A stretch of 64,000 nt of DNA from Pectobacterium carotovorum. Its GTDB lineage: Bacteria > Pseudomonadota > Gammaproteobacteria > Enterobacterales > Enterobacteriaceae. Below, one piece after another: positions 26,820-33,840 of the stretch. The position numbers were made by a program, and so were the translations under genes. Position 1 is the stretch's first letter. Every line of letters begins with the position of its first letter. Where the stretch lies: the NCBI RefSeq assembly GCF_900129615.1, contig NZ_FQWI01000010.1, forward strand, positions 79,720 to 143,719, read 5' to 3'. The notes under the pieces were generated by a model. It was not told the DNA's origin and did no database searches. It saw only the letters and a program-made list of their open reading frames with translations.

Positions 26820-29236
26820 CAGGCATACCCCCTGCGCTCACGCTGAGCGAGCAGCTTGTTCAACATATTTTCCAGTTCATTCATGCTAAGCGTCAGCGTC
26901 TTCGTCATTTCAGGCGTTGGCGCTGCCTTCTGGCCGTTGAGATAAATGGTGGGTGAGAAAGCGACCTGAACACGTTCGGAAGGGGCTGTGGCGACTAACT
27001 TACCTTTCGTTCCACCAACAGTTGGCGTCAGTGCAACACGCTGTTGCGGGGTTGACGCAGTACTCTCAGCGTTAGGTGATTCAATACGCGGTGTCGATCC
27101 TAGCGACAATGCAGATACCGATGTGGGTTGTAGAACGGGTGGAGTCATAACATTGGCAGCCACAGGTTGACCGCTAGCTTCGATAGAGACGGTTTTCGAG
27201 CCGATACCCAGAAAGTTTTTAACGCTATCGGGAATAAATTCGTTGATCGTTTCCAGGACGCTCTTTAACTCAGGGAAAGCGCTAGTCAGACCATTAACCA
27301 GTCCGTCAATAATCACGCCACCGAGCTCACTTAAACTACCGGGTAGTTGAATGCCCAATTCGCTGACAGTATTGGCGAAGATCGAATACAGCACGCCAAA
27401 TGGTGACCAGTCGAGCAGTAACGCCGCAATACCAGCTACGCCACCAGATACCGCATTGCTGAGCGCCTCCCATCCCGCATTAAAAGCCTGACTGACTTGC
27501 GACCAGAGGTTTTTAAAGAATGCACTGATCGGTTCCCAATATCGGTAAATCAGGTAAACAGCCCCCACAATTGCCGTTACTGCCAAGCCAATCGGATTCA
27601 TCAGCAGAATACGTCCGAATGCTCCAACTCCACCAACCAACCGGCTCAAAATCCCCCCAATACCTTGCAACACTCCGGTCGTTCTTAATCCCGCATTGAA
27701 TAGCTGCCAACCACGCTGAACCTGCAAAATACCTTCCCAAACGCTCAGTAAAGGCGATAACAGTGTGGTAATCCCCAGCTTCGCACCGCTCAATGCCATT
27801 CTGAACGCGAAGAAACCGGCGACGGCCATCACGATCCCACGAACCAGTTCAGGGTTCGCCGCCGTCCAGGTCACCAGTTGATCCAGAATAGGAATCAGTA
27901 TGTCGCTCAAGGAAACCAATACTGGCACCAGCGCTTCTCCCACATTGAGTGCAATATTCATCACTGACGTTGTCATTTGATTCCAGCGCCCGGTCAATGT
28001 GTCATTCTGCCGGGCGAAGTCGAGACCCAGCGTTTGCGTGGCTGCCGGGCTGTTCATCCGCTGTTGGTTCGCTTGATAGCTCTGCCAGTTCTGCTTCATC
28101 GACATCGCATGATTCACGGCTTCTGGCGTACGGAATACCTCCTGCAACCCGTAGCGCTGCATTAAACTTTGCTGTGCGTCTACGTTGCCCGCTTTACTGG
28201 CCTTATCCCACAGTTGCTGGAACTGACTGCCTTTGCTGTCGATGAATCGGTTACTAATCTGAACCGCAGCGTCGTACTGTGAATACCCACCTTTCATGTA
28301 GCTTTTTAGTGACGCGTTATAATCTACGCCCGCGTTGTAGTAGCTGTCGGCAATGTCAGTTCGTCCCACCGAATTCATGAAACTCCCCAGCCGGGCAGCC
28401 GTGTTCGCTTCTGTATCCGCGCCTTTTGTCGCGCTCAGGCTGGACACCAACTGACTCAACGCCTGATTGCCCGTCGCCCCCATCGCCGTAAACCCTGGAG
28501 CTAGCGCAGTCGCGTATTGCGTCATCGACGCCATGGAGAAACCCTGTTTCGTGCCTGCCAGCATGCGGGAGAAGGATTCCTCCAGCGCCTTAGCACCTTT
28601 CAGGTTAAACACGTCATCTAACGTGGCCGAAAGTGCTGTAAGATCGGACAGCGCCGCGCCAGAGGCCGTTGACGTTTTCCCTAAAACTGCCGCAACATCC
28701 GTTGCCTGATCCGGTGACATGCCATAAGCAAGCAGTTGTCCGGCACTACCGAGCAATGCATCTGGCTTTTGGTTCACCTGTTGAGAAGATTGACGCAGTT
28801 TCTGCCCCATCAACTTTTCTTGCTCACTCGATATCCCATGAGCAACGCTAATGCCACGCAACTGCGCCTCAAACGACGCATAGCGTGTGACCGACGCCAC
28901 AATCGGCTTCATGACAGAATCAAACTGCGCACGCTTAGTCTGAAAATCCTCGGCGAGTTCACCCCGACGGCTACGTAGCGTTTCCTGACGTGACTGGATA
29001 CTCTCCAGCCGTTCCTGATTGGTTACCAATTTACTTAGTGACTGGCTCAGTCGGGACGTCACTTGTGTGCTACGCAAACTGACATTGCCAAAACGCTCCA
29101 GCGACTGATTAAACAGACGTTGCCACTCCTCAGCTTGTTTGAGTTTATCGCTAAGTGGCTGCAGCGATTTTTTTGTGTCATCCAGCGTGGCGCCAAACGC
29201 CCTGCCCAGCATGACACCGTTTAAAAGCATATCCAC
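26819..29236 (-). CDS. Tape-measure protein (P2 gpT family)
   Basis: 805 aa, close to P2 gpT. N-terminal coiled coil with QSRQETLRSRRGELAEDFQTKRAQ, a Gly/Ala/Ser-rich middle (SATKGADTEANTAARLGSFMNSVG, tail tape measure signature), and hydrophobic helices around residues 470-570 (GIVMAVAGFFAFRMAL, NPIGLAVTAIVGAVYLIYRY). It sets tail length and is packed in the tube; the hydrophobic part may reach the target membrane. GTG 29236 after GAGAGTG, or ATG 29230, is the start. A hairpin with U-run (29255-29275) lies between gpE' and this start. Confidence 0.93.
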   Translation of the reverse strand: MDMLLNGVMLGRAFGATLDDTKKSLQPLSDKLKQAEEWQRLFNQSLERFGNVSLRSTQVTSRLSQSLSKLVTNQERLESIQSRQETLRSRRGELAEDFQTKRAQFDSVMKPIVASVTRYASFEAQLRGISVAHGISSEQEKLMGQKLRQSSQQVNQKPDALLGSAGQLLAYGMSPDQATDVAAVLGKTSTASGAALSDLTALSATLDDVFNLKGAKALEESFSRMLAGTKQGFSMASMTQYATALAPGFTAMGATGNQALSQLVSSLSATKGADTEANTAARLGSFMNSVGRTDIADSYYNAGVDYNASLKSYMKGGYSQYDAAVQISNRFIDSKGSQFQQLWDKASKAGNVDAQQSLMQRYGLQEVFRTPEAVNHAMSMKQNWQSYQANQQRMNSPAATQTLGLDFARQNDTLTGRWNQMTTSVMNIALNVGEALVPVLVSLSDILIPILDQLVTWTAANPELVRGIVMAVAGFFAFRMALSGAKLGITTLLSPLLSVWEGILQVQRGWQLFNAGLRTTGVLQGIGGILSRLVGGVGAFGRILLMNPIGLAVTAIVGAVYLIYRYWEPISAFFKNLWSQVSQAFNAGWEALSNAVSGGVAGIAALLLDWSPFGVLYSIFANTVSELGIQLPGSLSELGGVIIDGLVNGLTSAFPELKSVLETINEFIPDSVKNFLGIGSKTVSIEASGQPVAANVMTPPVLQPTSVSALSLGSTPRIESPNAESTASTPQQRVALTPTVGGTKGKLVATAPSERVQVAFSPTIYLNGQKAAPTPEMTKTLTLSMNELENMLNKLLAQRERRGYA

Positions 29237-29254
29237 GGTTCACTCTCATTCAGA

Positions 29255-29275
29255 AAAGCCCCTTGCGGGGCGGAT
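29255..29275 (-). terminator. Hairpin plus U-run just before the tape-measure start
   Basis: Minus strand GCCCC-GCAA-GGGGC followed by TTTTC, 20 bp before the gpT start codon. It is short but has the form of an intrinsic terminator and may attenuate or protect the mRNA. Confidence 0.5.
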
Positions 29276-29382
29276 CGGAGACGGCGGCTTGCGCCGCTCC
29301 AGTGTGGTTTCCCCATCACAAACCGGGGATAAAACGAGGAAAAGGACGAGTGATAAGCGGGAGAAGAAGACAGGTGGTGAGG

Positions 29383-29413
29383 GAGGAAAACGGCCAGCGC
29401 CCTGTCGCTGGCC
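29383..29413 (-). terminator. Intergenic terminator between gpE' and tape measure
   Basis: Minus strand GGCCAGCG-acaggg-CGCTGGCC then GTTTTCC; 8-bp GC stem. It lies within a 221-bp non-coding gap in what should be one tail operon. Confidence 0.6.
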
Positions 29414-29457
29414 GGGTTGGGTTGGGTGGATGGTGGACTCATTAATCCTGTCAGTAA

Positions 29458-29679
29458 TCAGTCTTCCTCACCGTTCTCACGTTTTATCTGTTCGCTGGCT
29501 TCATCCAGCCAGCGTTCAAAGTCGTCCAATTCCAGCGCATCAATCTCACTCGGCTGAAAGCGAAACCACCTCGCCAGCAGGGCTTGCGCTTTCCACAGCA
29601 GCGCCGGCTGCGTTATCCAACCCAAGTAGCTGCTGAAATCGTTTTTGCAGCGCCATATAGTCCTGCGCGTCCATCTCAT
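29458..29679 (-). CDS. gpE' frameshift extension of the tail chaperone
   Basis: A second open frame overlaps the gpE end and encodes ALLARWFRFQPSEIDALELDDFERWLDEASEQIKREN, the conserved gpE' (P2 E+E') segment. It lacks a sensible start and should be read as a fusion to gpE. Relative to gpE it lies +1 (equivalently -2). The classic P2/lambda shift is -1, whereas Mu gp41-42 uses -2. Possible slip positions are the five-A run in CTGCAAAAACGA (near 29651) and the TGGCGAGG stretch (near 29570). The fusion product chaperones the tape measure during assembly. Confidence 0.75.
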   Translation of the reverse strand: MRWTRRTIWRCKNDFSSYLGWITQPALLWKAQALLARWFRFQPSEIDALELDDFERWLDEASEQIKRENGEED

Positions 29680-29866
29680 CGATGTCTTCCGGCACCAGAC
29701 CGGTCATGCGCGACAGCAGCGCGTCATCCCAGTTGCTTGGGTCATCGCTGATTTTTTTCACCGCTTTGATGTCTTTGACTTTCAGACGCTTGAGCGAAAT
29801 GGACTCCACGCGTTGGCCAGCAGAGGTGGTGTAAGGGAATTGCAGAGAATAGGTTTCAGTGTGCAT
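29546..29866 (-). CDS. Tail assembly chaperone gpE (P2 family)
   Basis: 106 aa, strong AAGGAG site before the ATG. ETYSLQFPYTTSAGQRVESISLKRLKVKDIKAVKKIS ... ALLSRMTGLVPEDIDEMDAQDYMALQKRFQQLL matches the phage tail assembly (E/gp41) chaperone family. These small cytosolic proteins, and their frameshifted longer form, coat the tape measure. The position between tube and tape measure is as expected. It is separated from the ferredoxin-fold gene upstream by a 140-bp gap with a terminator. Confidence 0.9.
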   Translation of the reverse strand: MHTETYSLQFPYTTSAGQRVESISLKRLKVKDIKAVKKISDDPSNWDDALLSRMTGLVPEDIDEMDAQDYMALQKRFQQLLGLDNAAGAAVESASPAGEVVSLSAE

Positions 29867-29958
29867 AACGGCTCCTTAGTAAATGTCGGGAGCAGTATCG
29901 CGTGCAGCGAGGAATAACGATTTTAAAGTGAATTAGAAAACGAAAGGGGCAGGCATAA

Positions 29959-29981
29959 GAAAGGGGCCGAAGCCCCTTTCA
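29959..29981 (-). terminator. Terminator after the ferredoxin-fold gene
   Basis: Minus strand AAAGGGGC-TTCG-GCCCCTTT followed by CTTA: a stable UUCG-capped 8-bp hairpin ending in Us, 25 bp after the stop at 30006. Confidence 0.8.
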
Positions 29982-30005
29982 TTGCGATAACGCGAACATT
30001 AGTAA

Positions 30006-30302
30006 TTAACGAGGCAGTTCGCCTTCAGCAAAAAAGCGAACAACACAGTCACTAAGTGGATAAGCAACATCGCTCAAAAAGAAACCGGCCGCGATCTGTT
30101 CATCATCTAAATAACTCTGATCACTCTGATCAACCTGGCCAGAGATCAAACGGGCTACAGATGCCGAGTCCGCACCAGCACGGCTGGAATACGGTAAATC
30201 AAAACCCGCTTCTTCCGCAGCATCCAAAATGTAGACATCTTCGCGGCATTGAAAATGAATATTATTTTCCAAGTCGATAATATCAAATACTTTTGCTGAC
30301 AT
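30006..30302 (-). CDS. Ferredoxin-fold protein lacking all [2Fe-2S] cysteines
   Basis: 98 aa from ATG 30302 (GAGGTG upstream; in-frame 30338 lacks a site). It aligns end to end with plant-type ferredoxin: [58 protein letters not shown]. In spinach ferredoxin the ligands are C39, C44, C47 and C77; here the equivalent positions, one number higher, are S40, D45, S48 and D78, with spacing unchanged, so the protein cannot hold a normal cluster. C19, not a ligand, is retained, and C86 is extra. It lies between tube and chaperone genes with terminators on both sides, like a moron. Pectobacterium imports plant ferredoxin (FusA), and pectocins use a ferredoxin domain to enter cells; a decoy, immunity or receptor-targeting role is possible. 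Its function is inference. Confidence 0.9.
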   Translation of the reverse strand: MSAKVFDIIDLENNIHFQCREDVYILDAAEEAGFDLPYSSRAGADSASVARLISGQVDQSDQSYLDDEQIAAGFFLSDVAYPLSDCVVRFFAEGELPR

Positions 30303-30320
30303 AGTCACCTCATTGATTGA

Positions 30321-30347
30321 TAGAAACGCCCGCCCCACTGGCGGGCT
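30321..30347 (-). terminator. Terminator after the tail-tube gene
   Basis: Minus strand GCCCGCC-AGTGG-GGCGGGC followed by GTTTCTA, 13 bp after the tube stop. Downstream genes would therefore need read-through or their own promoter. Confidence 0.8.
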
Positions 30348-30358
30348 TGGAAGATAAA

Positions 30359-30883
30359 TTAACCGCCGATATTGGCGCGGTAGCTGTTCAGTTGATCCAC
30401 GCCGCCCACCATGAAGATGTTGGACAGGTAATCCAGCTCCAGCAGGTCTTCACCGTTCATCACCTGCTTGATGTAGGTACAGCTGAACGCGCTGCTAAAA
30501 TCCGGGTTTTCGTGCTGCTTGAACGTGCCCAGCGGATTCTTTTTGAACATGATGGTCATGTGCGTCACCAGCGGCACTTCTTCGATACGGCCTTGAGAGC
30601 CGTAGCGTTCCACGCTGGAGCGACACTGCAGTGCCAGCGACTGGTAAGGGTTCGCCGCCGCCAGCATCGCTTCGCGGTAGAAGGAGTTCCATTTGATCTC
30701 ACCTTCCAGCTTGTCGAAGCCCGCAGGCAGTTCGATCTTGCCGACCATGCCCAGCGCCTTGTGCTCCTGCATGATCATGGAGATATCCGGCAGTTTGATT
30801 TCCTGCGCACGCCCCAGCAGGTTGGTGCCATTGATGTAGATGTTGGCGTTGGTAATACGGTTTACTTCAATTTTCCCGGCCAT
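30359..30883 (-). CDS. Tail tube protein (P2 gpFII family)
   Basis: 174 aa. [69 protein letters not shown] is the P2 FII tube signature. It forms the hexameric rings of the inner tube that pierces the target envelope. Its ATG overlaps the sheath stop by one base, so sheath and tube are coupled. A terminator follows immediately, allowing high expression of the two major structural proteins. Confidence 0.94.
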   Translation of the reverse strand: MAGKIEVNRITNANIYINGTNLLGRAQEIKLPDISMIMQEHKALGMVGKIELPAGFDKLEGEIKWNSFYREAMLAAANPYQSLALQCRSSVERYGSQGRIEEVPLVTHMTIMFKKNPLGTFKQHENPDFSSAFSCTYIKQVMNGEDLLELDYLSNIFMVGGVDQLNSYRANIGG

Positions 30884-32310
30884 CAGTTAGTGCCCTCCAG
30901 CGTTACCAGGTATTCCGAGGTGATCTCCGTCTCAAAGGTCAGACGCTCAAGCGGCGGCGGCGGAGTGAATTTGTAGTTAAGCAACAGGTGCCCTGCCGCC
31001 AGTTCGGTTTGTTCGTTACGCGCGGCATCAAACCAGCATTTGAAGCCCAGCAGTGCGCCGTCCCCGATCAGCTTGCGACCGTAGGCGTTGACGGATTCCA
31101 CCAGCGCATCGATCAGCGCCTGATTGATCGGCATGTCGATATACTGCTGACTGAAATAGCGGATGGATTCGTTAATCACATCGCCAGTACGACGCACGTT
31201 TTCGAAGTTCTTCATGTGCGTCACGGTTGGCCAGGCAGCGGTGCGATTGCCCCACAGGCGCAGGCCGGAGCCGTAGCTGTTGAAAATGGTGCTGATGCCC
31301 TGCTCGTTCAGCAGGTTCACTTCACTCTGCGGATCGTCAATCATCGCGGACAGCTGGCGCTCTACGCCGGTGATCCCTTTGATTTCCTGATTGGACGACG
31401 ACCACCAGAAACCTTTCTCCAGATCGACTTTGGCACGCAGACCGGCGGCACGCGCCGACAGCGGCTCCAGACGTTCGCTGTTGGTTTCCGCGTCGTACAC
31501 TTTTACGTGCGGATAGCACAGACGAGCGCGTTCAGAGCTGGTGTTGAAGTTGATCGTGCCTTCCGGGCCACGGCCGCTCAACGCCTGCGCAAAGGTGGTA
31601 CCGATTGGCGCATCTATATAGGCAATCGCGCCCAGTTTGTCGGCCAGCGAAATCAACTCGGTCGTTACGCTATTTTGCGTACAGAACACCGGCGAAATCA
31701 GAATCTTGGCAAAGAAGCCGTACAGGTTGTAGGTATCGTTCAGCAGCTTCATGCCGGTACGTTTGCCCGCGGCATTGATGCTGCCGATGATGTCGGCGGC
31801 GGTCACTTTCGTGACATCAGCAAAGTCATAAGACGCGCTAACTACGGCAGCAACATCAATATTTTTACCCAGGTTTTTCAGGACGCCGGTTTGCGCATCC
31901 AGCGTATAGTCCTGACCTTCGATAAACGGCTGGCCGCCTTCTGCCGCCGTCAGTACCAGCTTGGCAACCACACGGTTTACCAGCTGTGCCGTGCCAGTCG
32001 CTTTGTCAAACGTGACTTTTTCTGCGCTCACAGACGATTTGTGTTTCGCCGGATCCAGCACGTTGATGACCAGAACCGTACCCGCACCATGATCGTAAAT
32101 TGCATCCAGCGCCTGCGGGATAGTATAGCCGCCGAACTGGCTACCAAACTGCGCCGCATCTTTTTCAGACAGGCACAGCGTAACGTCATTTACCGCACCC
32201 TGCGGTGCCGTACCAATCAGCCCAATCACCGCAGATTTGACGGTTTTCACCGGACGAGCACCGGTTTCAACTTCAATTGTTTCTACACCATGTAAATAAT
32301 TAGCGGCCAA
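30883..32310 (-). CDS. Contractile tail sheath protein
   Basis: 475 aa tail sheath: ANYLHGVETIEVETGARPVKTVKSAVIGLIGTAPQGA opening and the conserved C-terminal NVRRTGDVINESIRYFSQQYIDMPINQALIDALVESVNAYGRKLIGDGALLGFKCWFDAARN. P2 FI is shorter (396 aa); the extra 80 residues lie in the outer domain around 120-180. It has a TTG start at 32310 with a good GGAGGTGAC site, overlapping the DUF2635 gene by 11 bp; no early ATG exists. Contraction drives the tube into the target cell. Confidence 0.94.
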   Translation of the reverse strand: MAANYLHGVETIEVETGARPVKTVKSAVIGLIGTAPQGAVNDVTLCLSEKDAAQFGSQFGGYTIPQALDAIYDHGAGTVLVINVLDPAKHKSSVSAEKVTFDKATGTAQLVNRVVAKLVLTAAEGGQPFIEGQDYTLDAQTGVLKNLGKNIDVAAVVSASYDFADVTKVTAADIIGSINAAGKRTGMKLLNDTYNLYGFFAKILISPVFCTQNSVTTELISLADKLGAIAYIDAPIGTTFAQALSGRGPEGTINFNTSSERARLCYPHVKVYDAETNSERLEPLSARAAGLRAKVDLEKGFWWSSSNQEIKGITGVERQLSAMIDDPQSEVNLLNEQGISTIFNSYGSGLRLWGNRTAAWPTVTHMKNFENVRRTGDVINESIRYFSQQYIDMPINQALIDALVESVNAYGRKLIGDGALLGFKCWFDAARNEQTELAAGHLLLNYKFTPPPPLERLTFETEITSEYLVTLEGTN

Positions 32311-32497
32311 GGGTCACCTCCGTTGCGCTATCAGCCAGAATCTGATCCGCGACAGGCAGCAAATAGCCCAGCGCGATCAGCGTTTTCACATACTCATGAT
32401 CTGCTGGCAGTTCAGTCACCTGAGCGGGCCAAAGCAGAATTTCCTGACCATCTGCCAGCGTAACGCCGCTGGCGGGGCCGGTGTAGCGGTATTTCAT
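32300..32497 (-). CDS. DUF2635-type small phage protein (Mu gp38-like)
   Basis: 65 aa, MKYRYTGPASGVTLADGQEILLWPAQVTELPADHEYVKTLIALGYL, the pattern of the DUF2635 family found just before Mu-type sheath genes. Its function is unknown; it may be a neck or sheath-terminator accessory. The start overlaps the preceding gene's stop by 4 bp (ATGA). Confidence 0.75.
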   Translation of the reverse strand: MKYRYTGPASGVTLADGQEILLWPAQVTELPADHEYVKTLIALGYLLPVADQILADSATEVTLGR

Positions 32498-32961
32498 GCG
32501 TCTTTCTCCTCATAATTAACCGTGGTAAGCAGCGGACCATCCGTCTGCTCGCGGTCTTCGATAAAAAGGGTTTCTGTGGTGCAATCGATGGCGTAATGCC
32601 AACGTCCTTCGGTGTGACCAACGTAGCGGTCACGTACTAGCCGAATACCGCGATGACAGTCAGGCAGTCGGTATCCTCCCAGCGCCTGACGGACGGTATC
32701 GAGTGTGGCCAGTACGCCGTCTTCGCCATCCAGCTCCGGCAGCAGCACGGCAACCATCAGCTGTGGCCGCTGCGTCTGAACCGGAGAATCCGCATCTTCC
32801 GGTGCGGAAAATTCGGAACCGCGATACCCCACCAGCACATCTCCAGCAGTCAGAAGGTCTGGCCCGATCAGAATGTTTTCTGGACAGGACGCAATCCGCC
32901 GTGCCGGTAAGTGCTGTTGGAGGCGGGCTATCACCGCATCGATAATTGGTCTGGTATTCAT
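32494..32961 (-). CDS. Mu gp37-like tail-completion protein (DUF1834)
   Basis: 155 aa: NTRPIIDAVIARLQQHLPARRI, a mid-region VLVGYRGSEFSAPEDADSPVQTQRPQLMVAVLLP, then LDTVRQALGGYRLPDCHRGIRLVRDRYVGHTEGRWHYAIDC, characteristic of the Gp37/DUF1834 tail-terminator-like family. It caps the tube or sheath end distal to the baseplate, where a phage head would attach; in a headless tailocin it should close the tail. It is first in the structural operon, downstream of the repeat-rich region 32977-33058. Confidence 0.75.
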   Translation of the reverse strand: MNTRPIIDAVIARLQQHLPARRIASCPENILIGPDLLTAGDVLVGYRGSEFSAPEDADSPVQTQRPQLMVAVLLPELDGEDGVLATLDTVRQALGGYRLPDCHRGIRLVRDRYVGHTEGRWHYAIDCTTETLFIEDREQTDGPLLTTVNYEEKDA

Positions 32962-32976
32962 ATCCGTTCACCCACT

Positions 32977-33003
32977 GTGTTGATGGCACATCGTGTTGAT
33001 GGC
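32977..33003 (-). promoter_or_regulatory. Direct repeat upstream of the structural operon
   Basis: Two copies of GTGTTGATGGC (plus strand; 32977-32987 and 32993-33003) at 16-bp period, immediately upstream of the gp37-like gene. They may be activator sites or repeats in the 5' UTR. Confidence 0.45.
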
Positions 33004-33040
33004 GCTAGTATCCGGATAATGGTTGGCTGCGGCTTTTAAT

Positions 33041-33058
33041 CTGTTTTAGAAAAAACAG
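33041..33058. promoter_or_regulatory. 18-bp palindrome in the structural-operon promoter region
   Basis: CTGTTTTAGAAAAAACAG, arms CTGTTTT and AAAACAG with a 4-base spacer. It sits in the AT-rich gap between the lysis-side terminator and the structural operon and is a good operator candidate. Spacing (CTG-N12-CAG) is two bases too long for a LexA box. Confidence 0.5.
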
Positions 33059-33117
33059 CGACGTGATTTATTTGAAAAAAGACGGTTAATACACTGAAAA
33101 ATAAAAATTATTTCGAT

Positions 33118-33147
33118 AAAAAAACGCCAGCACAATCGTGCTGGCGC
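33118..33147 (-). terminator. Terminator between lysis/accessory and structural operons
   Basis: Minus strand GCCAGCAC-gatt-GTGCTGGC followed by GTTTTTTTA: a strong intrinsic terminator 60 bp after the gp26-like gene. It separates the cluster into two transcription units, so the structural genes need a promoter in 32962-33117. Confidence 0.88.
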
Positions 33148-33206
33148 AAAGGAAGATGACGACACGATAACGCGCAAAGACAGAAGAGAAACCAATCCAA
33201 ATGGGA

Positions 33207-33518
33207 TTACCGATCCCAATATTTTTCTGGCCGGGCGATGCCAACCATACAGTCAACCGCATATTCCACGACATCCACACCAAGGCGGGTGAGATTCGCC
33301 AGCCAGACGCCACCTACCTCCTTGGTCAATACCGCCATCTTGCGATCGGCCAGATAATCCAGTGCGTGACGCAGCTCCGGCGCTGATGCATCGGCATACA
33401 GCCGCTGCATCAGCGCTAGCAGGAACATTTCATTCGCGGTGTAAGGCCGCGTTTTGTTTAATGCGATAAGCAAGTGCCAACGCATCGATTCCTGTCGGAT
33501 ACGCTGCGTATCAGCCAT
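33207..33518 (-). CDS. Mu gp26-like winged-helix phage protein
   Basis: 103 aa from ATG 33518 with an AGGAGG site. DTQRIRQESMRWHLLIALNKTRPYTANEMFLLALMQRLYADASAPELRHALDYLADRKMAVLTKEVGGVWLANLTRLGVDVVEYAVDC looks like a winged helix (helix, recognition helix, beta wing), as in the Mu gp26 family. DNA binding is plausible and it could be the late regulator of this tailocin, but that is inference. The start overlaps the DUF2730 gene by 8 bp. It is last in the lysis-side operon. Confidence 0.7.
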   Translation of the reverse strand: MADTQRIRQESMRWHLLIALNKTRPYTANEMFLLALMQRLYADASAPELRHALDYLADRKMAVLTKEVGGVWLANLTRLGVDVVEYAVDCMVGIARPEKYWDR

Positions 33519-33840
33519 GATTGCCTCCTGAATACCGCTGCTGCACCAATTCCAGCTTGTTATAAAGCGCATCCAGCTTGGCTTCGATTACCGTCTGACC
33601 ACGGATGTAATCCTCACGTCGTACATAAACCAGCGGTAAATCGGCGCGGAATTCCAGAAATTCACGCTCCAGTCGCGTCCACCCTTGCTCGCTCTTCTGG
33701 CGAGCATTTTCCAGGGCGGCGAAACGCTCATTCAGCCGCTTTTCAATCTGCGTGAGCAAAATCCGCCCAGCGGCAAACAGGAAGCTCATAAACGACAACA
33801 ACAGGCCGACCAACGACCAGAATTCCACTTCAATCTTCAC
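33511..33840 (-). CDS. DUF2730 membrane/coiled-coil phage protein (Mu gp25-like)
   Basis: 109 aa with one N-terminal membrane helix (FWSLVGLLLSFMSFLFAAGRILL, about 8-29) followed by charged heptad-rich coiled coil (EKRLNERFAALENARQKSEQGWTRLEREF). This matches DUF2730 / Mu gp25, which sits beside the Mu lysis genes. Its role is unknown; it may be an antiholin-like or spanin-associated protein. It overlaps Rz by 11 bp and gp26 by 8 bp, so all are translationally linked. Confidence 0.72.
   Translation of the reverse strand: MKIEVEFWSLVGLLLSFMSFLFAAGRILLTQIEKRLNERFAALENARQKSEQGWTRLEREFLEFRADLPLVYVRREDYIRGQTVIEAKLDALYNKLELVQQRYSGGNHG

Noticed and set aside
30988..32295. Long 435-codon open frame opposite the sheath gene
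   Set aside because: It is antisense to a confidently identified sheath gene, has Arg/Gln-rich low-complexity sequence and no start site or family.
33041..33058. Reading the palindrome as a LexA box
   Set aside because: CTG and CAG are separated by 12 rather than 10 bases, outside the LexA pattern.
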